This document shows, piece by piece, positions 30,809-37,168 of a stretch of DNA of 37,168 bases. The position numbers and the translations under genes were made by a program. Source of the DNA: Hyphomicrobiales bacterium. GTDB taxonomy: Bacteria; Pseudomonadota; Alphaproteobacteria; Rhizobiales; Beijerinckiaceae. The notes beneath the pieces are model-generated. The model did no database searches and was not told the DNA's origin. It worked only from the letters and a program-made list of their open reading frames with translations. Within the stretch, counting starts at the first letter, position 1; each line of letters begins with the position of its first letter. The stretch is from NCBI GenBank assembly GCA_027483945.1, contig JAIXTM010000021.1:1-37168 (forward strand), given 5' to 3'.

Positions 30809-31597
30809 ATGGCGTCCGACACGATATCGTCGCTTCGCACGCTGCTGGCCCAATGCGGGCCGCTGCCGCGCGCGGCGAACACGCTTATCCCGCTCGGTCC
30901 GTCCGGGTTGGACGAAGCCCTCGCGGGTGGCTTGCCGGGAGCTACTCTGCACGAGGCCTTCACCGCCGCCGGCACCCAGGATGCCGCGGCGGCGACCGCC
31001 TTTGGCCTGGGTCTGGCTGTCCGTTTCGCGAAGGACCGGCCGATCGTCTGGATTCGGCAGGAATTCTCCGACGTGGAGGCCGGTGGCCCTTATGGCGCGG
31101 GCCTCGCCGCCCTGGGGATCGATCCCGACCGGATCATCGTCGTGCGGACAGGGGATCCAGTCCTGGGCCTGCGCGCCGCCGGCGAAGCCCTGCGCTGTCC
31201 CGCGCTCGGCGCCGTGCTCATGGAATTCTGGGGACGATCCAAGGCTCTCGACCTCACGGCCACCCGCCGTCTGGCCCTGGCAGCGGAGAATTCGGGGGTC
31301 ACGCCTGTCCTTGTGCGTCTGGCGGCGGAGCCCGTGCCCAGCGCGGCCATGAGCCGCTGGTCGGTTGCCGCCAGTCCGTCGCAGGCCCTGGAGGGCAATG
31401 CGCCTGGCCGTCCGGCCTTTGAGATCGCCTTGTTGCGTCATCGGGCCGGCCTGCCCGGCCAGACCTGGATTGTGGAGTGGGACAGTGAGCAGCGCGCCTT
31501 CGACGATCCCGCGCCGTTACCTCGCGCTGTGGATGCCGTTCATGCCCGCCGAGCGGCTGGAGCGGCGTACACGGCGGACTGGCGGCGCGCCGGCTGA
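30809..31597 (+). CDS. imuA: ImuA translesion mutagenesis protein
   Basis: A 262-residue RecA-fold protein of the ImuA (SulA2-like) family, which works with ImuB and DnaE2 in damage-induced mutagenesis and is thought to interact with RecA. Visible are LIPLGPSGLDEALAGGLPGA (about 25-44), the family start, HEAF, RPIVWIRQEF and GAVLMEFWGR. No intact Walker A is present, normal for ImuA. ATG at 30809 follows the SOS box; an in-frame extension to 30728 would span the box and is rejected. The last 113 bases overlap imuB. Confidence 0.92.
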   Translation: MASDTISSLRTLLAQCGPLPRAANTLIPLGPSGLDEALAGGLPGATLHEAFTAAGTQDAAAATAFGLGLAVRFAKDRPIVWIRQEFSDVEAGGPYGAGLAALGIDPDRIIVVRTGDPVLGLRAAGEALRCPALGAVLMEFWGRSKALDLTATRRLALAAENSGVTPVLVRLAAEPVPSAAMSRWSVAASPSQALEGNAPGRPAFEIALLRHRAGLPGQTWIVEWDSEQRAFDDPAPLPRAVDAVHARRAAGAAYTADWRRAG

Positions 31598-33044
31598 AAC
31601 GCCCCTCGTTCTGGTGGAATCCGCCGGCAACGCGATGCGGCTGGCTGCTGTCAGCCGGTCTGCACAGGCTTCGGGCCTGACGCCGGGCCTGACGCTTGCC
31701 GACGCGCGCGCGCGCGTCCCCGGGCTGGACGCCGTCGATCACGACCGGGCGGCGGATGAGGCTTTTCTTTTGGCGATTGCCGAGGATGCCGCGCGCTGGA
31801 CGCCGCTGGTGGCGGTCGATCCACCCCACGGCCTCGCGCTCGACATCACCGGCTGCGCCCATCTCTTCGGCGGAGAAGGCGGCCTGCTGGCGAAGGTCCC
31901 GGCCCGACTTGCCAGAACGGGGCTGACGGTGCGGGCCGCGATCGCCGGCACGCCGGAAACAGCCCGGGCCCTGGCGCGCTTCGGTCCGGGCGGCATCGTG
32001 CCGCCGGGCGGTGATGCGGAAGTGGTCCTGAGCCTTCCGGTCGCGGCCCTTGAGGCCGGTGACGAGACGCTGGTCGCTCTGCGGCGGGCAGGTTTCCGGC
32101 TGATCGGCGATCTCGCCGGCCAGCCGACCGCGCCCCTTGTCGCCCGGTTCGGCGAGGCCATCGTGGTGCGGCTGCGGCGTATGCTCGGGCGCGAGGACCG
32201 CCGCATCACGCCCTTGCGGCCTGCGCCGGTCTGCATGGTGGAGCAGCCTTTCGCCGAACCCATAGCCCGGGCGGAGGACGTCGAGCATTCCCTGCGCCGC
32301 CTGGCGGGACGCGCGGCTTTGGTCCTGGAGGCGCGCGGCCAGGGCGGCCGGATTTTCGAGGCCATTTTCTTCCGCGCTGACGGACAGGTCCGCCGCATCG
32401 GCGTTGCCACCGGCCGCCCCTCGCGTGACCCGGATGCGATCCTGCGCCTGTTCCGCGAGAAGCTGGATGCCCTCGCCGATCCGCTCGATCCCGGTTTCGG
32501 CTTCGACCTGATCCGGCTCGCCGTGCCTCACGTCCAGGACCTTGCGGCCACCCAGCCCGGCTTTGACCGCCAGGCGAAGGAGGACGACGAAGTCGCCGAC
32601 CTCGTCGATCGGCTGGTCGCCCGGTTCGGCCAGGCGCGGGTGCTGAAATTCGTGGCGGCCGACACCCACGATCCGTTGCGCGCGGCCGCTCTCATCCCGG
32701 CGACAGCCTCCTTCAAAGGCGCCGGATGGCTGGGCTCGGAGGCAGGCGAGCCGCCCTGCCGTCCGCTACGCCTGTTCGACCCGCCGCAAGCCATCGAGAC
32801 GCTGGCCGAAGTGCCGGACGGGCCGCCGGTCCGTTTCCGCTGGCGGCGCGTGCTGCACGAGGTGGCACGGGCGGAGGGGCCGGAACGGATCGCCGCCGAA
32901 TGGTGGCGCGACCGGATCGGACCGACCCGGGACTATTACCGGGTGGAGGACGCGGCCGGTCATCGGTTCTGGCTGTTTCGGGAAGGGCTGTTCCACCAGG
33001 AGGGACCCGTGCCGCGCTGGTACCTGCACGGTCTGTTCGCATGA
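31485..33044 (+). CDS. imuB: ImuB, Y-family polymerase-like protein
   Basis: A 520-residue protein related to DinB/UmuC polymerases but catalytically inactive in this family; it carries a clamp-binding motif and is the hub that brings DnaE2 and ImuA to the sliding clamp. Visible are RRYLALWMPF (near residue 10), VLVESAGNAMRLAAVS, LTPGLTLADARA and DITGCAHLFGGEGGLL (DIT replaces the acidic active-site motif). GTG at 31485 gives a family-like start, with GGAG 7 bases upstream; an ATG at 31539 is less likely. It overlaps imuA by 113 bases and dnaE2 by 4 (ATGA). Confidence 0.92.
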   Translation: MSSAPSTIPRRYLALWMPFMPAERLERRTRRTGGAPAETPLVLVESAGNAMRLAAVSRSAQASGLTPGLTLADARARVPGLDAVDHDRAADEAFLLAIAEDAARWTPLVAVDPPHGLALDITGCAHLFGGEGGLLAKVPARLARTGLTVRAAIAGTPETARALARFGPGGIVPPGGDAEVVLSLPVAALEAGDETLVALRRAGFRLIGDLAGQPTAPLVARFGEAIVVRLRRMLGREDRRITPLRPAPVCMVEQPFAEPIARAEDVEHSLRRLAGRAALVLEARGQGGRIFEAIFFRADGQVRRIGVATGRPSRDPDAILRLFREKLDALADPLDPGFGFDLIRLAVPHVQDLAATQPGFDRQAKEDDEVADLVDRLVARFGQARVLKFVAADTHDPLRAAALIPATASFKGAGWLGSEAGEPPCRPLRLFDPPQAIETLAEVPDGPPVRFRWRRVLHEVARAEGPERIAAEWWRDRIGPTRDYYRVEDAAGHRFWLFREGLFHQEGPVPRWYLHGLFA

Positions 33045-36000
33045 ACCCCGCCTATGCGGAACTCGTGGCCGCCACCAATTTCTCCTTCCTGCGCGGAGCC
33101 GCCAAGCCCGAGCACATGGTCATGACAGCGCTGCTGCTGGGCCAGACCGGAATCGGTATCGCCGACCGCAACAGCGTTGCCGGCGTGGTTCGGGCCTATA
33201 GCGGGCTCAGGACCTTGCGGGAGACGGGTGTGCCGCCCCCGGAAAAGGTGCGGGAGGGATCGGGGCCGGGCGAATATATCTTTATCGATCATCCCCTTCC
33301 CGACGACTTTCCGCTCACGGCGGAAGACCTGCGCCGCATGGCAGGCGCCTTCCGGCTCGCGGTCGGAGCGCGGCTCGTTTTCAGCGACGGCACGCCCGAC
33401 ATCGTCGCCTACCCCCAGGACCGGGCCGGCTGGGGCCGGCTCTGCCGCCTGCTCAGCACCGGCAACCTGCGCGGCCGCAAGGGCGAATGCATCCTGCGGC
33501 TGGAGGACCTGATCGCCGCTGCCCAGGGCCTTCTGCTCATCGTCGTGCCGTCCCTGCGGCTCGATAGCCTTCGTGGCCTCCTTGACCAGCTTGCGGAAGC
33601 TGCGCCCGGCGCGGTCTGGCTCGGCGCCGCCATGCACCGCCGCGGCGACGACCGCCGGCGCCTGGCCCGGCTGAAGCGGATCGCAGCCGCAGCCGGCCTC
33701 CCGCTGCTGGCGATGAACGACGCGCTCTACGACGAGCCCGGCGCCCGCGACCTGCAAGACGTCATGACCTGCATTCGTGAGGGCATGCCCATCGAAAGGG
33801 CCGGACGCCTGCTTGAAGCCAATGCCGAGCGGCACCTGAAGCTGCCCGTCGAGATGGCCCGCCTGTTCAAGGATGCGCCGGAGGCCATCGCCGAAACGCA
33901 GAACCTTCTGGATCGCATCGGCTTCGATCTCGGTGAACTGCGCTATGACTACCCGGACGAACCCGTTCCGCCAGGCTGGCAGGCCTATGACTGGCTGGAG
34001 GAGGTGACGTGGCGCCGCGCCGCCATGCGCTATCCGGAAGGCATCCCTGACAAGGTCGAAGGCCTCCTGAAGGCCGAGCTCGCGCTCATCCGCAAGCTGG
34101 AATACGAGCGCTACTTTCTCACCATCCTCGACATCGTCACCGTGGCCGAGGACAAGGGAATCCTGTGCCAGGGGCGCGGCTCGGCCGCCAATTCCGCCGT
34201 CTGCTACGTGCTGGGCATCACGGCGGTGGACCCGGTCGACAACGATCTTCTGTTTGCCCGCTTCATCTCCGAGGAACGCCGCGAGCCCCCCGATATCGAT
34301 GTCGATTTCGAGCATGAGCGGCGCGAGGAGATCATCCAGCATATCTACGCCAAGTATGGCCGCCACCGCGCCGGCATCGCCGCCACCGTCATCTCCTACA
34401 GGCCGCGCAGCGCCATGCGCGAAGTGGGCAAGGCGCTTGGCCTCACCGAAGACGTGACCGCGCGGCTCGCCTCCACGCAATGGGGCAGCTGGGGGAACGA
34501 AATCCGGGACGAACATGTCCGCCAGGTCGGGCTCGACCCGGCCAATCCGGTGATCCGGCGGGCCCTGACCCTGGCGCGGCGGCTGCTCGGCTTTCCCAGG
34601 CACCTGTCGCAGCATGTGGGCGGCTTCGTTCTGGCGCGGCACCGGCTGGACGAGTTGGTGCCGATCGCCAACGCTGCGATGGCCGACCGCACCTTCATCG
34701 AATGGGACAAGGACGACATCGACGCCCTTGGCCTCATGAAGGTCGATGTCCTGGCGCTCGGCATGCTGACCTGCATCCGCAAGAGCCTGGACCTGATGCG
34801 CGCTCACGGGCTCGAAGATTATGCCCTGCACGAAATCCCGAAGGAGGACCCGGCGGTCTACGGCATGCTCTGCAGGGCCGACTCCCTCGGCGTCTTCCAG
34901 GTGGAGAGCCGCGCCCAGATGAACATGCTGCCGCGGCTGAAGCCCCGTGAGCTCTACGATCTCGTGATCCAGGTCGCCATCGTCCGCCCCGGTCCGATCC
35001 AGGGCGACATGGTCCACCCCTATCTCAAGCGCCGGGCCGGAATTGAGGCCATCACCTATCCTTCGCCTGCCCCCCCGCACGATCCGGATGAGCTGAAGAA
35101 GGTCCTGGAGAAAACCAAGGGCGTGCCGCTCTTCCAGGAGCAGGCGATGAAGCTCGCGATGGTGGCGGCCCGGTTCACCGACGTCGAGGCCAATCAGCTT
35201 CGGCGCGCCATGGCGACCTTCCGCCATGTGGGGACGATCGGCAATTTCGAGACGATGATGGTGGAGCGCATGGTTGCCCGCGGCTACGAACGGGGCTTCG
35301 CCCAGCGCTGCTTCGAGCAAATCAAGGGCTTCGGCTCCTACGGCTTTCCGGAGAGCCACGCGGCATCCTTCGCCAAGCTCGTCTACATCTCCTCATGGAT
35401 CAAATGTCACCACCCGGCGGTCTTCGCCTGCGCGCTGCTCAACTCCCAGCCGATGGGGTTCTACGCACCCGCACAGATTGTCCGCGACGCGCAGGAGCAC
35501 GATGTCGAGGTGCGGCCTGTCGATGTGAACCACAGCGATCACGATTGCACGCTGGAACGGCGCGGAGACGGCAAGCTCGCCCTTCGCCTTGGCTTCCGCC
35601 AGATCGACGGGATCGGCGAGGAAGCCGGCCACACCATCGCCGCGCGGCGTGGAGCGGGCTATGCCGACATCGAGGACCTGGCGCGACGCACGCGCCTCCA
35701 GGCCCGGATGCTGCGCCGTCTTGCGGATGCCGACGCGATGCGCTCACTGGGCTTGGACCGCCGCGAGGCGCTTTGGGCGGTGCGGCGCCTGCCCGACGAC
35801 GCGCCGCTTCCTCTCTTTGCCGCCGCGGACGCACGCGATCTCGGGCCCGAGCCGGAGACGCGTCTCGATCCCATGCCGCTCGGCGAACATGTGGCAGCCG
35901 ACTACCAGACGGTTCGCCTTTCACTGAAGGCGCACCCGATGCAGATCCTGCGGCCGATCTTCCGGGCCGAGCGCATCCTGTCCAGCGCCGACCTCGCCGC

Positions 36001-36397
36001 CCGCCCGCATGGAGCCAAGGCCCGCTGCGCCGGGATCGTTCTCGTCCGCCAGCGGCCGGGCAAGGGCAACGCCATCTTCATCACGCTGGAGGACGAGACC
36101 GGTATCGTGAACGTCGTGCTCTGGGCACGCCTGTTCGAGCGCTTCCGCCGCGACGTCATGGCCTCGCGGCTGATGCTTGTCGAAGGGGAGACCCAGAAAA
36201 GCCCCGAAGGCGTCGTCCATCTGATGGCGCGTCGGGTGGAAGACAGAACGGACACGTTGAAGCGCCTTTCCGACATCCACGAGACGCGTACGGAATTCGC
36301 CCATGCGGACGAGTTCCTGCACCCGCAACACCCGCGCGGGCCCTCCAGCCATCCACGCAACGTTCGCATCCTGCCGCGCTCGCGCGATTTCCATTGA
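33041..36397 (+). CDS. dnaE2: Error-prone DNA polymerase DnaE2
   Basis: A 1118-residue C-family polymerase for translesion synthesis. The PHP domain at the N-terminus (AATNFSFLRGAAKPEHMV and IADRNSVAGVVRAYSG) lacks most metal-binding histidines, as usual for DnaE2. The polymerase acidic residues are in PDIDVDFEHER (D418, D420, D422) and MKVDVLALGML (D569). KGFGSYGFPESHAASFAKLV is the conserved fingers region. An OB domain is at about 985-1030 (AGIVLVRQRPGKGNAIFITL). The end LPRSRDFH is typical. ATG overlaps the imuB stop (ATGA), and the long upstream open frame is a shadow of imuB. It converges on the rRNA operon. Confidence 0.97.
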   Translation: MNPAYAELVAATNFSFLRGAAKPEHMVMTALLLGQTGIGIADRNSVAGVVRAYSGLRTLRETGVPPPEKVREGSGPGEYIFIDHPLPDDFPLTAEDLRRMAGAFRLAVGARLVFSDGTPDIVAYPQDRAGWGRLCRLLSTGNLRGRKGECILRLEDLIAAAQGLLLIVVPSLRLDSLRGLLDQLAEAAPGAVWLGAAMHRRGDDRRRLARLKRIAAAAGLPLLAMNDALYDEPGARDLQDVMTCIREGMPIERAGRLLEANAERHLKLPVEMARLFKDAPEAIAETQNLLDRIGFDLGELRYDYPDEPVPPGWQAYDWLEEVTWRRAAMRYPEGIPDKVEGLLKAELALIRKLEYERYFLTILDIVTVAEDKGILCQGRGSAANSAVCYVLGITAVDPVDNDLLFARFISEERREPPDIDVDFEHERREEIIQHIYAKYGRHRAGIAATVISYRPRSAMREVGKALGLTEDVTARLASTQWGSWGNEIRDEHVRQVGLDPANPVIRRALTLARRLLGFPRHLSQHVGGFVLARHRLDELVPIANAAMADRTFIEWDKDDIDALGLMKVDVLALGMLTCIRKSLDLMRAHGLEDYALHEIPKEDPAVYGMLCRADSLGVFQVESRAQMNMLPRLKPRELYDLVIQVAIVRPGPIQGDMVHPYLKRRAGIEAITYPSPAPPHDPDELKKVLEKTKGVPLFQEQAMKLAMVAARFTDVEANQLRRAMATFRHVGTIGNFETMMVERMVARGYERGFAQRCFEQIKGFGSYGFPESHAASFAKLVYISSWIKCHHPAVFACALLNSQPMGFYAPAQIVRDAQEHDVEVRPVDVNHSDHDCTLERRGDGKLALRLGFRQIDGIGEEAGHTIAARRGAGYADIEDLARRTRLQARMLRRLADADAMRSLGLDRREALWAVRRLPDDAPLPLFAAADARDLGPEPETRLDPMPLGEHVAADYQTVRLSLKAHPMQILRPIFRAERILSSADLAARPHGAKARCAGIVLVRQRPGKGNAIFITLEDETGIVNVVLWARLFERFRRDVMASRLMLVEGETQKSPEGVVHLMARRVEDRTDTLKRLSDIHETRTEFAHADEFLHPQHPRGPSSHPRNVRILPRSRDFH

Positions 36398-36452
36398 GGG
36401 TAATTGACCTGGGTCCAATGCCGGCACGGGCCTGAACGAGACCCGAAACGAC

Positions 36453-36482
36453 AAAAGCCCCGTCGCGGGGACGGGGCTTTTT
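36453..36482. terminator. Bidirectional terminator between dnaE2 and the rRNA operon
   Basis: AAAAGCCCCGTC (36453-36464) and GACGGGGCTTTTT (36470-36482) pair, with A-runs and T-runs on both sides, so it can end transcription from either direction: rightward from dnaE2 and leftward from the tRNA-fMet end of the rRNA operon. Confidence 0.9.
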
Positions 36483-36489
36483 GTAAATC

Positions 36490-36566
<77 letters not shown>

Positions 36567-36668
36567 TCGAACACCCCAAAAAGGGTGCCTGAAACACAAA
36601 ACGGCGCCTGGCCGGAAGGCCGTCAGCGCCGCTCATGAGACATCGAAGAAAAGAGGCATGTTTTTGGC

Positions 36669-36786
36669 AGGCCCGGCAACGACCTACTCTCCCGGGTCTT
36701 AAGACACAGTACCATTGGCGCTGAGGAGTTTAACGGCCGAGTTCGGGATGGGATCGGGTTCTGGCTCCTCGCTCAAGCCACCGGGC
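36669..36786 (-). rRNA. rrf: 5S ribosomal RNA
   Basis: On the minus strand the sequence has the standard 5S core: CCCGATCCCATCCCGAACTC, GGCCGTTAAACTCCTCAGCG, CCAATGGTACTGTGTC and GGGAGAGTAGGTCGTTGCCG, with terminal stem CCCGG/CCGGG. Ends are estimated within a few bases. A GC hairpin at about 36601-36635 between 5S and the tRNA looks like a processing stem. Confidence 0.95.
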
Positions 36787-36823
36787 CGGCGAAAAACATG
36801 GGCAAGCAAGGGTCTTTTTATCC

Positions 36824-36844
36824 GATCCGTGACGGACACGGATC
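36824..36844. other. Hairpin in the 23S-5S spacer
   Basis: GATCCGTG (36824-36831) and CACGGATC (36837-36844) form a perfect 8-bp stem between the 23S and 5S genes, probably part of the precursor processing structure. Confidence 0.5.
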
Positions 36845-36852
36845 ATGAGAAC

Positions 36853-37168
<316 letters not shown>

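Noticed and set aside
32726-33040. N-terminal extension of DnaE2
   Set aside because: It is the out-of-frame shadow of imuB; ATG 33041 overlaps the imuB stop and gives the family start.

Overview
The window is chromosomal DNA from a GC-rich alphaproteobacterium, most likely of the order Hyphomicrobiales (Rhizobiales). Several features agree on this: an ImuA-ImuB-DnaE2 mutagenesis cassette behind a GAAC-N7-GAAC LexA box, an ornithine decarboxylase/homospermidine synthase pair, GGAAC-N16/17-CGTT (EcfG-type) promoters, a DUF3309 mini-protein, palindromic intergenic repeats typical of this order, and an rRNA operon ending 23S-5S-tRNA-fMet. I cannot fix the genus. No phage, insertion sequence, integrase or CRISPR array was seen; the content is ordinary chromosomal genes.

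Layout. 1-2760 (+): the 3' part of a CobW-family GTPase with a very His-rich loop, a WD40 protein, an unknown 91-residue protein, and a DUF2937 membrane protein with its own EcfG-like promoter. 2764-3108 (-): a small unknown protein. 3181-3890: no genes, but five palindromic repeats of four families. 3915-7257 (-): polyamine cluster (ornithine decarboxylase, GNAT acetyltransferase, homospermidine synthase) behind a 450-nt leader with a promoter and an internal terminator-like hairpin; this should convert ornithine to putrescine and then homospermidine. 7984-9579 (+): periplasmic glucan biosynthesis protein. 9677-12286 (+): NMT1/SsuA-type ABC importer (binding protein, ATPase, permease). 12378-14280 (+): EamA exporter and a 2-hydroxyacid dehydrogenase. 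14285-14959 (-): second GNAT. 15155-15745 (+): lipoprotein L,D-transpeptidase.

16169-23835 is entirely on the minus strand: a self-regulated TetR-MFP-RND efflux operon with a perfect palindromic operator, then MarR-amidase, then an extensin-like protein. 23982-27283 (-): a TAXI-type TRAP importer whose binding-protein gene comes first and is separated from the fused permease gene by a strong terminator, which should make the binding protein more abundant. 27459-27617 (-): DUF3309 mini-gene with an EcfG-like promoter. 28018-29158 (+): PilZ-like protein and a stand-alone CheW. 29186-30217 (-): cysteine synthase. 30397-30696 (+): small membrane protein.

30785-36397 (+): SOS box, imuA, imuB and dnaE2, all overlapping; this is the translesion synthesis operon. 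It converges on the leftward rRNA operon, with a symmetric terminator at 36453-36482 between them. The rRNA operon is seen as its 3' end: partial 23S, 5S and initiator tRNA.

The most interesting points are regulatory: the decarboxylase leader (probably the alphaproteobacterial speF-type leader) with mutually exclusive hairpins and an overlapping reading frame, two EcfG-type promoters in front of tiny or DUF membrane proteins, and the TRAP intercistronic terminator.
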